Shown here: one piece after another, positions 35,540-45,317 of the stretch
Layout of the letters: each line of letters opens with the position of its first letter
How positions within the stretch are numbered: the stretch's first letter is position 1
Assembly (NCBI RefSeq): GCF_004359615.1
Contig: NZ_SCWA01000006.1
Location: 42,683 to 106,682 of the forward strand
Reading direction: 5' to 3'
From: Macrococcus brunensis
Lineage (GTDB): Bacteria > Bacillota > Bacilli > Staphylococcales > Staphylococcaceae
DNA length: 64,000 bases
Notes under the pieces: generated by a model
Database searches by the model: none
What the model saw: the letters and a program-made list of their open reading frames with translations, nothing else
Told to the model about the DNA's origin: nothing
Translations under genes and position numbers: made by a program

Positions 35540-37315
35540 TTATTTATCTTCCTGAATATTTAATTTCAGACTGAGTTCTTCGAGCTGTGCATTGTCAACA
35601 GGACTCGGTGCATCTGTCAGTAAGCATGTCGCTGAAGCCGTTTTCGGGAATGCGATGACATCACGCAGATTTGTACGACCAGCAAGCAGCATGACCATTC
35701 TGTCAAGACCAAGTGCAATACCGCCGTGTGGGGGTGCACCGTATTTAAATGCATTCATCAGGAAGCCGAACTGTTCTTCTGCTTCTTCTTTTGTGAACCC
35801 GAGTGCTTCGAACATTTTTGCCTGCATTTCCTGGTCATGGATACGGATAGAACCGCCACCCAACTCATAACCGTTTAAGACGATGTCATAGGCATTCGCC
35901 TGAACTTTGTCTTTATCTGTCATCAGCATATCGACATGTTCTTTTTTCGGTGCAGTAAACGGATGGTGCGCTGCGAAATAGCGGCCTGCTTCTTCGTCAT
36001 ATTCAAACAGCGGCCAGTCTGTTACCCAGAGGAAGTTGAACTGATTGTCATCAATCAGACCCAGCTCTTTACCGAGCTTATTACGTAAGTTCGCAAGCGC
36101 GGCATTGACAACATCCAGTTTGTCAGCGACGAATAACACTAAATCACCGGCCGCAGCCTCTGTTGCTTCCAGCAGTTCAGCAGTTGTGCTGTCGTCAAAG
36201 AATTTAGCGATTGGACCGTTCAGTCCTTCAGCCGTCACTTTAACCCAGGCAAGACCTTTTGCACCGTAGATCTTAGCAAAGTCCTGCAATGCATCGATAT
36301 CTTTACGTGAGTACTTGTCTGCTTCTTCTTTCACGACAAGCGCTTTAACAGCTCCGCCATTCTCTACAGCTTCTTTAAAGACTTTAAAGTCTATATGACC
36401 CGCTAAGTCATTCAATGTCTTCAGCTTCATGTCAAAACGTGTATCTGGTTTATCAATACCATAATCACGCATCGCTTCCTCGTATGTCATACGCGGGAAA
36501 GGCAGCTGAACGTCGATTCCTTTCACATCTTTCATGATACGAGCCATCATGCCTTCGTTCATCGCAATCACATCTTCCTGATCGACGAAACTCATCTCCA
36601 CGTCTATCTGTGTGAACTCAGGCTGACGGTCAGCACGTAAATCTTCATCACGGAAACACTTAACGATTTGGTAGTATTTGTCAAATCCACCAATCATCAG
36701 GAGCTGCTTAAAAATCTGCGGTGACTGCGGTAATGCATAGAACTCACCATCATGGACACGAGAAGGGACCAGATAGTCACGAGCACCTTCCGGCGTCGAT
36801 TTAGTCAGGACCGGTGTTTCAACTTCATAGAAACCTGATTCATCCAGATAATTTCTGACCGCACGTGTAATCTGATGACGCATACGGAATGTTTCAGCAA
36901 GTGGTGCACGTCGTAAGTCAAGATAACGATACTTCAGACGAACGTCTTCAGCAACATCTACTTCTGATTCAATCTGGAACGGTGGTGTCACCGCTTTATT
37001 AATGATATTGATCTCAGCCACCTGTACTTCAATTTTACCGGTCTTGATCTTCGGATTGATAACCGCCGCATCGCGCGCCGTCACTTGTCCACGTACTTCT
37101 ACAACATATTCTGAACGTAGTGTTTCAGCGACTTCAAGGGCTTCTTTTGAGAAATCCGGATTGAACACAATCTGTACGATACCTTCACGATCCCGTAAAT
37201 CGATGAAAATAAGTCCACCGAGGTCTCGGCGTTTTTGTACCCATCCTTTTAAAACAATTTCCTGTCCAATATATTCCTCTGTTACAAGTCCACAGTATGT
37301 TGTACGTTTCTCCAT
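35540..37315 (-). CDS. aspS: Aspartyl-tRNA synthetase
   Basis: The 591-residue class II enzyme charges tRNA-Asp. It has the OB anticodon-binding domain (about 1-110, [11 protein letters not shown]), motif 2 [18 protein letters not shown] near 219-236, the GAD insertion domain (about 290-415) and motif 3 [13 protein letters not shown] near the end. It starts one base after the hisS stop and shares the hisS T-box transcript. Confidence 0.97.
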   Translation of the reverse strand: MEKRTTYCGLVTEEYIGQEIVLKGWVQKRRDLGGLIFIDLRDREGIVQIVFNPDFSKEALEVAETLRSEYVVEVRGQVTARDAAVINPKIKTGKIEVQVAEINIINKAVTPPFQIESEVDVAEDVRLKYRYLDLRRAPLAETFRMRHQITRAVRNYLDESGFYEVETPVLTKSTPEGARDYLVPSRVHDGEFYALPQSPQIFKQLLMIGGFDKYYQIVKCFRDEDLRADRQPEFTQIDVEMSFVDQEDVIAMNEGMMARIMKDVKGIDVQLPFPRMTYEEAMRDYGIDKPDTRFDMKLKTLNDLAGHIDFKVFKEAVENGGAVKALVVKEEADKYSRKDIDALQDFAKIYGAKGLAWVKVTAEGLNGPIAKFFDDSTTAELLEATEAAAGDLVLFVADKLDVVNAALANLRNKLGKELGLIDDNQFNFLWVTDWPLFEYDEEAGRYFAAHHPFTAPKKEHVDMLMTDKDKVQANAYDIVLNGYELGGGSIRIHDQEMQAKMFEALGFTKEEAEEQFGFLMNAFKYGAPPHGGIALGLDRMVMLLAGRTNLRDVIAFPKTASATCLLTDAPSPVDNAQLEELSLKLNIQEDK

Positions 37316-38577
37316 TATTTTCTCTCCTTCAAGTAAGAGGCCATTTCCTCAATTTTAACATCTGTTACTTCGCCAGATGACATCTCTTTCAGTTTAACAA
37401 TACCTGATTCCAGCTCGTTGCCACCCAGCACGAATGTATATTTCGCGTTCAGACGGTCAGCCTGCTTCATCTGGGCCTTCATCTTGCGCTCAAGATAATC
37501 CATATCTGCACGGATACCACTCATGCGTAAATCAGCAATCAGCTTGACCGCTTCGTTTAATGTCTCCGGCATCGTCACGATAAACAGATCCAGCTGCTCA
37601 TCGACCTCGAGCTCTATTCCTTCTGCTTCAAGGGCCAGTAGCAGACGCTCAATACTTAAAGCAAAACCGATACCTGTTTCGCTCGGTCCGTCCAGCATCT
37701 CGAGCAGTCCGTTGTAGCGGCCGCCGCCAGACAGTGTTGTGATTGCACCAAAGCCTTCAGCTTCACTCATCATTTCAAAAGCGGTATGCGTATAGTAGTC
37801 AAGCCCGCGGACTAAATTCGCATCTTCGACATAAGGGATGCCGAGGCGGTCCAGATGGCCTTTTACAGCTTCGTAATACTCTTTTGAATAGTCATTGAGG
37901 TAATCCGTGATCTTCGGCGCTGACTTTACAGCAGGCTGCTCGCAGTCTACTTTACAGTCCAGTATGCGCATCGGATTCGTATGTAGACGGTTCTGACAGT
38001 CCTGACAGAAGTCACCAATGTGCGGTGTGAAATGTTCAACGAGCGCTTCCTTGTATTCCTGACGGGATTCCATATCACCGATTGAATTGATGACAAGCTT
38101 CAGTGACTTCAGTCCGAATGAGGAATAAATATGGTAGAGCATGTGCAGCACTTCTGCATCAACAGCTGGATTCTCTGCACCGATGACTTCGACACCAAAC
38201 TGGACGAACTGACGGTAGCGTCCTTTCTGTTTGCGTTCATAGCGGAACATCGGCCCGTTATAGAAAAGTTTGAGCGGCTGATTAGCATTGCCGTGCATCT
38301 TGTTCTCTATATAGCTTCTGACCACTGCCGCTGTGCCTTCTGGACGAAGTGTCATACTGCGGTCACCTTTATCCATGAACGTATACATTTCTTTCTGAAC
38401 GATATCTGTCGAATCACCTACTCCACGTGCAAAAAGATCAGTAGATTCAAATATTGGCGTACGAATTTCTTTATAATTATAGCTTTTAGCAATTTCAATT
38501 AATTGACGTTCAATATACTGCCACTTCGGTGTTTCTTCAGGCAGAATATCCTGTGTGCCTCTAGGAATGTTTATCAT
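37315..38577 (-). CDS. hisS: Histidyl-tRNA synthetase
   Basis: The 420-residue class II enzyme charges tRNA-His. It has [12 protein letters not shown] at the N-terminus, motif 2 with [14 protein letters not shown], the histidine motif [13 protein letters not shown] near 258-270, motif 3 [15 protein letters not shown] and the C-terminal anticodon domain. The ATG at 38577 has GGAGG six bases upstream. The frame runs upstream to 38727, but that part is the T-box leader. It is co-transcribed with aspS. Confidence 0.96.
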   Translation of the reverse strand: MINIPRGTQDILPEETPKWQYIERQLIEIAKSYNYKEIRTPIFESTDLFARGVGDSTDIVQKEMYTFMDKGDRSMTLRPEGTAAVVRSYIENKMHGNANQPLKLFYNGPMFRYERKQKGRYRQFVQFGVEVIGAENPAVDAEVLHMLYHIYSSFGLKSLKLVINSIGDMESRQEYKEALVEHFTPHIGDFCQDCQNRLHTNPMRILDCKVDCEQPAVKSAPKITDYLNDYSKEYYEAVKGHLDRLGIPYVEDANLVRGLDYYTHTAFEMMSEAEGFGAITTLSGGGRYNGLLEMLDGPSETGIGFALSIERLLLALEAEGIELEVDEQLDLFIVTMPETLNEAVKLIADLRMSGIRADMDYLERKMKAQMKQADRLNAKYTFVLGGNELESGIVKLKEMSSGEVTDVKIEEMASYLKERK

Positions 38578-38595
38578 CATAATCCTCCTTAAAAT

Positions 38596-38832
38596 ATAAA
38601 AAAGCCCCTTATGCATTATGCATAAGGGACGAATCGACCGTGTTGCCACCCTAATTGATACCGAAGTATCCACTCTCAGGACAAGTATCGTTTGTCTGAC
38701 GGCTCTACTTTCGTAGAACGACCTCATCTATTGTTCATAGTCAGTCGTTTAATCATCTAATTTCAGCAGCATAGATGTCTCTAGAAATAAACGGAAAAAC
38801 CTTGATAGATTCATACGGTCTTATCTTCAGTT
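38596..38832 (-). promoter_or_regulatory. T-box riboswitch leader of hisS-aspS
   Basis: The T-box core reads GGGTGGCAACACGG on the minus strand (38651-38638). It is followed by a terminator with CCCTTATGCAT pairing with ATGCATAAGGG and a U6 run, and then the hisS ribosome-binding site. The leader controls both synthetase genes through uncharged tRNA. I could not assign the specifier codon by eye; in Bacillus the hisS-aspS leader answers to His and Asp tRNAs. Confidence 0.88.
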
Positions 38833-38838
38833 AAATTC

Positions 38839-38867
38839 ATAGTACTTCGTCACCGCACTAAAGTCAA
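38839..38867 (-). promoter_or_regulatory. SigA promoter of hisS-aspS
   Basis: -35 TTGACT (38867-38862) and -10 TACTAT (38844-38839) are 17 bases apart. It starts just before the lytH stop. Confidence 0.8.
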
Positions 38868-38868
38868 G

Positions 38869-39702
38869 TTAATAGATAAAGTAATTGCGCAGCCCATCGA
38901 CAATCGATGTCGTGACAATTTGACGATAGACTTGATCATTCATCATCTTTTCATCTGTCGGATTGCTGATATAGCCCAGTTCGAGGAGTACTGCCGGCAT
39001 CTTCGTCTGTTCGATGACCTGGAAGTTCTCCTGTCGGACACCGCGGTCTGACAGCAGAGCTTTTTTCTTGATGGAAAAATGCAGCGTATCTGCAAGCACC
39101 TTCTGTGATTCATGACTGTAATAGACCGTCAGCCCGTGCGGGGCTTTGTCATCCAGTGCGTCGCTATGCAGGCTGACAAAAATATCGCCTGTCCCTTTGC
39201 GGTCATCCAGACTGACGAATTCATCGGTTGACCTCGTCATGATGACTTTGGCACCTTCTTTTTTCAGCTTATCTCTTAGCATCAGTGCCGTTTTAAGTGT
39301 TACCTCTTTCTCAAGCGTACCTGTTTTACTGCTCGCACCTTGGTCAGAACCCCCATGCCCAGGATCCAGAATAATCGTTTTATTTTTAAATGGATCGTCT
39401 GCCGCCACTTTATCGGGCGAGATATTAAGATCTGTATGCCAGCCGGCAATCCAGCCCTTCTTCTTCTTATCAGACACATAATACCATTTGCCTTCATGCT
39501 TGATGATTTTAAGTCTGTCACCTTTTTCTACATCAAACACGACGGGATATGAGGCCTGGGGACCTGTACGCAGCTCGCCGTCCTCAATCATTTTGAGCGA
39601 TGTGCGATTACTTGAACCGCCTGTTAACATCAAAAAAATCAGAAGGGCGATAAGTATGCCTGCTAATAGCGCAGCCAAAAGAATTAAACGGTTGCGTTTC
39701 AT
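38869..39702 (-). CDS. lytH: N-acetylmuramoyl-L-alanine amidase LytH
   Basis: LytH cuts stem peptides from uncross-linked peptidoglycan and, with ActH, directs cell growth and division in S. aureus. The 277-residue protein has one N-terminal membrane segment (about 7-27), an SH3b domain (about 38-92) and an Amidase_3 domain (about 108-275) with the zinc motif DPGHGGSDQGA, SLHSDALDD and LELGYISNP. It sits between dtd and hisS, the S. aureus lytH position, and its start overlaps the dtd stop by four bases. Confidence 0.94.
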   Translation of the reverse strand: MKRNRLILLAALLAGILIALLIFLMLTGGSSNRTSLKMIEDGELRTGPQASYPVVFDVEKGDRLKIIKHEGKWYYVSDKKKKGWIAGWHTDLNISPDKVAADDPFKNKTIILDPGHGGSDQGASSKTGTLEKEVTLKTALMLRDKLKKEGAKVIMTRSTDEFVSLDDRKGTGDIFVSLHSDALDDKAPHGLTVYYSHESQKVLADTLHFSIKKKALLSDRGVRQENFQVIEQTKMPAVLLELGYISNPTDEKMMNDQVYRQIVTTSIVDGLRNYFIY

Positions 39703-40151
39703 TGAATCTTGCCATCCTGGCTCTCGTAGATAATCGTAACAGGACCATCATTAATGAGCTCTATCGCCATATCCGCGCCAAACATGCCAGTTTTAACTGT
39801 CAAGTTCTCGTGGCGAAGCAGTTCATTGAACCGGTCATACATCTTGCTAGCTTCGGCCGGCTTTCTTGCCTTGGTAAAACTCGGCCGGTTTCCTTTACGG
39901 ACATCTGCATATAGCGTGAACTGCGAGATAGACAGGATACTGCCTTCGACGTCCTGTATTGAACGGTTCATCTTACCGTCCTCATCTTCAAAAAGACGGG
40001 CTGAACTGATTTTTTTTGCCATTGCTGTCAAATCAGCTTCAACTGTTTCCTCCCCTATTCCAATCAGGAGAAGAAAACCTTGTTCTATTGCCTCAAAATG
40101 TTCGTCAGTCTTGACAGACGCACGACTCACTCGTTGTAATACTACTTTCAT
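39699..40151 (-). CDS. dtd: D-aminoacyl-tRNA deacylase
   Basis: Dtd removes D-amino acids (and glycine from tRNA-Ala) from mischarged tRNA. The 150-residue protein has the SQFTLYADVRKGNRPSF motif (near 77-93) and the GPVTI motif near the C-terminus. It sits nine bases after rsh and overlaps lytH by four bases. Confidence 0.96.
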   Translation of the reverse strand: MKVVLQRVSRASVKTDEHFEAIEQGFLLLIGIGEETVEADLTAMAKKISSARLFEDEDGKMNRSIQDVEGSILSISQFTLYADVRKGNRPSFTKARKPAEASKMYDRFNELLRHENLTVKTGMFGADMAIELINDGPVTIIYESQDGKIQ

Positions 40152-40160
40152 AAGCCACCT

Positions 40161-42353
40161 CTAATTCCAGATTCGGCTGACCGTATAAATATCGCTCAAC
40201 TGTTTAATGCGGTCCACTACTTTCTGAAGTTCCGCTACATTTTTAACCATAATACCAATATTGATTCTTACATTCTTATCGATGTCTGCACGACCATGGA
40301 CATGGACAAGAGAGACATTTGTCGAATTCACAGCATGCAGCACTTCATTCAGTAAGCCGTTATGGTCGTAGGCCGTCACTTCCAGATCGACCTGATAAGT
40401 CTGGTTCTGGTTGAGAGCCGCGACCCAGTTTACGTCAATCAGGCGTTCTGTCTCATCCTTAATATTCGGACACTCTGTGCGGTGCACTTTGACACCATGT
40501 CCTTTCGTGATATACCCCACAATTTCATCGCCTGGAATTGGGTTACAGCATTTTGATAGTTTGATGAGCATATTGTCCATGCCTTCCACGTACACACCGG
40601 ATTCAGTCTGAATAGGCGGTTTTGTCGATAAGGACTTACTGACTTCCTGTACCTGATTAAGTGCGAGTTCTTTTCGTTTAATACGAATCTTTTCAGTTAA
40701 CTTAGCAACCACATTTGAAGCAGTGAGACCGCCAAAACCAACTGCAGCATACATATCATCTGTGTGGCTGAAATTATATTTGTTTTTCAGCATATTTAAA
40801 TTCTCTTCAGTCAGGACTTCATCCAGTCGGAAATTCTGTTCCTTGATTTCTGCTTCAATTATGAACTTCCCTTTTTCAATATTGCTTGATCGGTCCTGCT
40901 TCTTGAAGAAACTGCGAATCTTACTTTTAGCACTCGATGATTTAACGATCTTCAGCCAGTCCCGGCTCGGGCCATAAGAATGCTTGGATGTCCGTATTTC
41001 GATGATATCACCTGTATGGAGCTCATAATCAATCGGTACAATTTTACCGTTCACTTTGGCACCGATCATCTTGTTACCCACTTCACTATGGACAGCATAG
41101 GCAAAATCAATGGGAACAGCCCCAATCGGTAATTCAACGACATCGCTTTCCGGGGTGAAGACGTATACTTTATCGCTTTGAAGATCATACTTCAGTGATT
41201 CCATAAAGGCTTCGGCATCAAGTGACGTCGAATCCGCTTCTTCAATCTCTTCTATCCAGCCCATCTTGCTGAGTGACTTCGCTTCATCAGGATTGACCAG
41301 CTGTTTCCCTTCTTTGTAGGCCCAGTGTGCAGCGACACCGTGCTCTGCAATCTCATGCATCTCTTTCGTGCGGATCTGTATTTCAAGCGGATCCCCGTTG
41401 GGCCCGACAACCGTCGTATGCAGCGATTGATACATGTTCGGTTTTGGCATTGCGATGTAGTCCTTAAAGCGACCAGGCATCGGTTTCCAGAGCGTATGAA
41501 CGAGTCCTAACACGGCATAACAGTCTTTGATGGAGTCCACAATGACACGAATAGCGAGTAAATCAAAAATCTGATCAAACTGCTTCTTCTGCTTGACCAT
41601 TTTGCGATAGATACTGTAAATATGTTTTGGACGACCCGTGATTTCACCATGGATATCTGTGATCTCCATCTCATGCTGAATATTCTCGATTGCATTATGT
41701 ATATATTCCTCACGTTCGCTGCGTTTTTTCTTCATCAGATGAACGATGCGGAAATACTGGATACTGTCGATATAGCGAAGTGAGATATCTTCCAGTTCCC
41801 ATTTAATCGTGCTGATCCCGAGACGGTGTGCAAGCGGGGCATAAATCTCGAGCGTTTCTTTAGCAATTCTGACCTGCTTCTCATGTGGCATTGCCTTCAG
41901 TGTCCGCATATTATGCAGTCGGTCTGCAAGCTTGACTAAAATGACGCGGACATCTTTAGCGATGGCAATGAATAATTTCCGGTGATTTTCAGCCTGCTGC
42001 TCAGCTTTTGAACGGTATTTAACTTTCTCAAGCTTTGTCACACCATCCACTATTGTTGCGACTTCCATGTTAAACATCGACTGCAGATCTTCATATGTAT
42101 AAGGCGTATCCTCTACAACATCATGCAGAAAACCTGCCACGATAGTAGGAGCATCAAGCTTCATTTCAGCGAGAATACCTGCGACTTGAATGGGATGCAT
42201 GATATACGGCAGTCCATTTTTACGGAACTGGCCTTCATGCGCTTTTTCTGCAAGTTGATAGCTTTTGACAACAAACTGATAATCTTCTTCAGACAGATAG
42301 CTGCGCGTCATCGCAAGCACATTATCAGCTGTATACGGATATTCGTTATTCAT
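40161..42353 (-). CDS. rsh: Bifunctional (p)ppGpp synthetase/hydrolase Rsh (RelA)
   Basis: Rsh makes and breaks the alarmone (p)ppGpp in the stringent response. The 730-residue protein has an HD hydrolase domain ([16 protein letters not shown] and FLHDVVEDT near 35-80), a synthetase domain with [15 protein letters not shown] and the [15 protein letters not shown] stretch, TGS (about 390-450), a zinc-finger-like C-C-N-P motif and an ACT domain at the end. All catalytic regions look intact. It lies between apt and dtd, as in other Firmicutes. Confidence 0.96.
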   Translation of the reverse strand: MNNEYPYTADNVLAMTRSYLSEEDYQFVVKSYQLAEKAHEGQFRKNGLPYIMHPIQVAGILAEMKLDAPTIVAGFLHDVVEDTPYTYEDLQSMFNMEVATIVDGVTKLEKVKYRSKAEQQAENHRKLFIAIAKDVRVILVKLADRLHNMRTLKAMPHEKQVRIAKETLEIYAPLAHRLGISTIKWELEDISLRYIDSIQYFRIVHLMKKKRSEREEYIHNAIENIQHEMEITDIHGEITGRPKHIYSIYRKMVKQKKQFDQIFDLLAIRVIVDSIKDCYAVLGLVHTLWKPMPGRFKDYIAMPKPNMYQSLHTTVVGPNGDPLEIQIRTKEMHEIAEHGVAAHWAYKEGKQLVNPDEAKSLSKMGWIEEIEEADSTSLDAEAFMESLKYDLQSDKVYVFTPESDVVELPIGAVPIDFAYAVHSEVGNKMIGAKVNGKIVPIDYELHTGDIIEIRTSKHSYGPSRDWLKIVKSSSAKSKIRSFFKKQDRSSNIEKGKFIIEAEIKEQNFRLDEVLTEENLNMLKNKYNFSHTDDMYAAVGFGGLTASNVVAKLTEKIRIKRKELALNQVQEVSKSLSTKPPIQTESGVYVEGMDNMLIKLSKCCNPIPGDEIVGYITKGHGVKVHRTECPNIKDETERLIDVNWVAALNQNQTYQVDLEVTAYDHNGLLNEVLHAVNSTNVSLVHVHGRADIDKNVRINIGIMVKNVAELQKVVDRIKQLSDIYTVSRIWN

Positions 42354-42419
42354 GCTATCACCTCACTTTTTATAATGTTTTTATCATACTATAAAATATA
42401 TTAGAAATAAATATAAACA

Positions 42420-42456
42420 AAAAAGAATAAAGCAGCTGACGCCGCATTATTCTTCG
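42420..42456 (-). terminator. Terminator of apt
   Basis: On the minus strand AGAATAA pairs with TTATTCT across an interrupted GC stem with bulges (TGC/GCtG), followed by a U run. The stem is imperfect. Confidence 0.6.
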
Positions 42457-42968
42457 TCATAAGAGACTAGAGAAAGGACATCATATCCTTTTAATTTCTC
42501 CATCCCGTTCAAATACTTCAGGTCTATGATAAAAGCAATACCCGCCACAATACCGCCGAGCTCTTCAACGAGCTTGATTGTGGCTTCAATCGTGCCGCCT
42601 GTCGCCAGCAGATCATCTGTGATTAAGACGCGCTGTCCTGGTTTGATGGCATCACGGTGCATCGTCAGAACATTTGAGCCGTACTCCAGGTCATATTCAT
42701 AGCGAATCACTTCACGTGGCAGTTTGCCTTCTTTTCTGACCGGTGCAAAACCAATCCCCATTGCGTAGCTGACGGGACAGCCGATGATGAAACCACGCGC
42801 TTCAGGTCCTACCACGAGGTCAACCTGCTTGTCTTTTGCATAGGCAACAATCTGATCTGTCGCATAGCGATAAGCTTCTCCGTTGTCCATGATAGTCGTG
42901 ATATCTTTAAAACTGACGCCTGGAATCGGCCAATCCTGTACTTCTGAAATATACTGTTTTAAATCCAT
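42447..42968 (-). CDS. apt: Adenine phosphoribosyltransferase
   Basis: Apt joins adenine and PRPP to AMP in purine salvage. The 173-residue protein has the PRPP loop [16 protein letters not shown] (about 116-131) and the PVRKEGKLP motif. It lies 15 bases after recJ, and apt-rsh adjacency links it to purine-nucleotide signalling. Confidence 0.96.
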   Translation of the reverse strand: MDLKQYISEVQDWPIPGVSFKDITTIMDNGEAYRYATDQIVAYAKDKQVDLVVGPEARGFIIGCPVSYAMGIGFAPVRKEGKLPREVIRYEYDLEYGSNVLTMHRDAIKPGQRVLITDDLLATGGTIEATIKLVEELGGIVAGIAFIIDLKYLNGMEKLKGYDVLSLVSYDEE

Positions 42969-42983
42969 AGTAGCCTCCTGTGA

Positions 42984-45221
42984 CTAGAACATTTTGTCAT
43001 TGATGAGATTTTTAATACTGTCAAACGAAGAATAGAGCAGCTGTTGTTCACGTTCAAGCTGTGCATGACGTGCAGCATAGACGGGTGAAGCCTGCATATC
43101 TACTTTTCCTGCTTCCTTATTAACGACAAGCAGACTACCTTCGTCATGGACCAGGCCTCGTTCCTTCAGGACTTCAATCATAAACTTCAGCGCATCAGGC
43201 GATACGCCGAGCGTCTGGCAGATAGAGAGGCCCTGCTGAACAAGATTGACCGGCTCTTTGAACAAGATTTTATAAAGTTGTCTGAACTTATCCAGACTTG
43301 GCATGCCGTCGAAATAAACTTGTACTGCTGAATGAAAGATCACATAAATCTGCTTAGCTGTCGACGATTTCATCGATTCACTAAAAGCCGTTAAATCTTC
43401 AGGCAGATCTCTCAGAACAATTTTATCATGGCCAGACAGATTATCGCCATAATAAAAATAATGTTCATTCTGTCTAGGACGGTCCGGATTGATGAGATAG
43501 ATGACATCTTCATCCTTCAGAAAAGCGAAACGGCTGGCATGCTGATTACGATAATCAATATACCGCACACTGTCTGTTCTGACATCTTCAAGAATCATCT
43601 GAGGCGTCACATGGCCATTCCACTCGTTCAGCTGAAATTTTCCGCAGACATCTACTACGGTTTCAGCTGGGTAATCGTGAACAAGCTGACCGCCTGACCA
43701 TTTTAAGGCCGTCAGCGAGTCATTGAGCATCATCTTCATATGAGCACCCTGCTGACCGATCGCTTTGTTCTGTGTGATGGTCAGGTCATTCAGCTTAAAG
43801 ACAGGCTGCGGATTACCCGTACCAAACGGTCTTAATTTATCGAGCTGTCTGATTGCATCAACTGTCACGTGGCTCATATCTACTTCAGCATCAACTTCAA
43901 GTACTGGCTGCAGTTCACCTTCTTCTTCGATCAGGTCATTCAACGCCTGTTCTAATTTCTCAACATTCTCGAGTGGCATCGTCAGACCAGCTGCCATATG
44001 ATGTCCCCCGAACTTAGATAGTAAGGCTTCATTTGCCGTCAGATAATCAAACATCGACACCTGGACGATACTTCTAGCAGAGCCCTTGGCATAATCAAAG
44101 CCGAGGTTCAGTACGATAGTCGGTCTGTAATACTGCTCCACAATACGGGACGCAACGATACCCAGTACACCTTCATTCCAGTTCTCGCCAGTAATAATCA
44201 GGAAATTAAGTCCTTGTGCGACTTTATCTGCTGCCTGTGCAAGTGCCGCTTCTGTCATATCCTGGACAACAGCCTTACGCTTAATATTATAGGCATCAAC
44301 ACTTTTTGCGAGCTCCGCTGCGTATTCCGGGTCCTGTTCCATTAAGAGTTCTGCAGCAGGTCGGGCGTCTTCCAGCCGGCCGACTGCATTCAGCCTGGGA
44401 CCAATGATAAAGCCGATCGTCTCTTCTGTCACTTCCCCCTGGTGAGATGCCTGCGTAAGAAGCGCACGAACACCTGCAGGCAATGACTGATTGAGTGCAT
44501 CCAGCCCTTTTTTAACAAGCCAGCGATTCTCTCCTGTCAGCGGCACAAGGTCACTCACCGTGCCGATTGCCGCAAAACCGATCAGGCTAGGCTCAACTCT
44601 GCCCATCAGAGCAGTGGCAAGTTTCAGACTCACGCCCGCACCGGCTAGATGCGGACAAGGATAATGACCATCTGGATGAGCAGGGTGAATAACTGCATAG
44701 GCATCAGGTAGAGTCTCTCCTATTTCATGGTGGTCTGTAATAATAACATCTATACCTAGAGATTTCGCCACTTCCACTTCATGATGGCCTTTCACGCCAT
44801 TATCAACAGTGATGATGAGACCAACGCCGTCATCTGCAAAAGAGCGAAATGCCTCTTCGTTCGGTCCATATCCTTCTGTAAAGCGGTTCGGAATGTAAAA
44901 GGCAGCCATGGCACCGATTTCCTCAAGTGCTGCCATGAGAATCGTTACACTCGTTACACCATCTGCATCATAATCACCGTAGACGATAATCGGTTCCATT
45001 TCTTCTACGGCCTGCTGAATTCTTGAAACCGCCTTCTCCATATCATACATCTGAAAAGGGTCTTCCAAGGCTTCCTCATTAAACCATGCAGTCAGTTCAT
45101 CTCGCGTAGTAATATTACGAGCCTCGAGTATCTCCTTAACAAGAGGAGGTATTTTGAATTCTTTAGCGAGTGCAGAATCCAGTTCTGCGCTTTTTTCTTT
45201 TAAGAGCCATTGTTTTGCCAT
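42984..45221 (-). CDS. recJ: Single-stranded-DNA-specific exonuclease RecJ
   Basis: RecJ is a 5'-3' exonuclease of recombination and mismatch repair. The 745-residue protein has the DHH motifs (DYDADGVTS, ITVDNGVKGH, ITDHHEIGE), DHHA1 (about 330-450, GKxHHMAAG-like GGHHMAAG) and the OB and extra C-terminal domains typical of Bacillota RecJ. The ATG at 45221 has GGGAGG nine bases upstream; an ATG three codons earlier is fused to that site. Confidence 0.94.
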   Translation of the reverse strand: MAKQWLLKEKSAELDSALAKEFKIPPLVKEILEARNITTRDELTAWFNEEALEDPFQMYDMEKAVSRIQQAVEEMEPIIVYGDYDADGVTSVTILMAALEEIGAMAAFYIPNRFTEGYGPNEEAFRSFADDGVGLIITVDNGVKGHHEVEVAKSLGIDVIITDHHEIGETLPDAYAVIHPAHPDGHYPCPHLAGAGVSLKLATALMGRVEPSLIGFAAIGTVSDLVPLTGENRWLVKKGLDALNQSLPAGVRALLTQASHQGEVTEETIGFIIGPRLNAVGRLEDARPAAELLMEQDPEYAAELAKSVDAYNIKRKAVVQDMTEAALAQAADKVAQGLNFLIITGENWNEGVLGIVASRIVEQYYRPTIVLNLGFDYAKGSARSIVQVSMFDYLTANEALLSKFGGHHMAAGLTMPLENVEKLEQALNDLIEEEGELQPVLEVDAEVDMSHVTVDAIRQLDKLRPFGTGNPQPVFKLNDLTITQNKAIGQQGAHMKMMLNDSLTALKWSGGQLVHDYPAETVVDVCGKFQLNEWNGHVTPQMILEDVRTDSVRYIDYRNQHASRFAFLKDEDVIYLINPDRPRQNEHYFYYGDNLSGHDKIVLRDLPEDLTAFSESMKSSTAKQIYVIFHSAVQVYFDGMPSLDKFRQLYKILFKEPVNLVQQGLSICQTLGVSPDALKFMIEVLKERGLVHDEGSLLVVNKEAGKVDMQASPVYAARHAQLEREQQLLYSSFDSIKNLINDKMF

Positions 45222-45285
45222 CCACGTCATCCTCCCAACCGTTTTATTATACCTTTTTCATTTTAAAAATGAAATTCAATAGAAA

Positions 45286-45310
45286 AAGCAGACCTCATGA
45301 AGGTCTGCTT
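45286..45310 (-). terminator. Terminator of secDF
   Basis: AAGCAGACCT pairs with AGGTCTGCTT over CATGA, with a U run on the minus strand. Confidence 0.88.
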
Positions 45311-45317
45311 CCAAAGA

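Noticed and set aside
38578..38727. 49-codon extension of hisS
   Set aside because: It coincides with the T-box leader and its terminator, and the ATG at 38577 has the proper ribosome-binding site.
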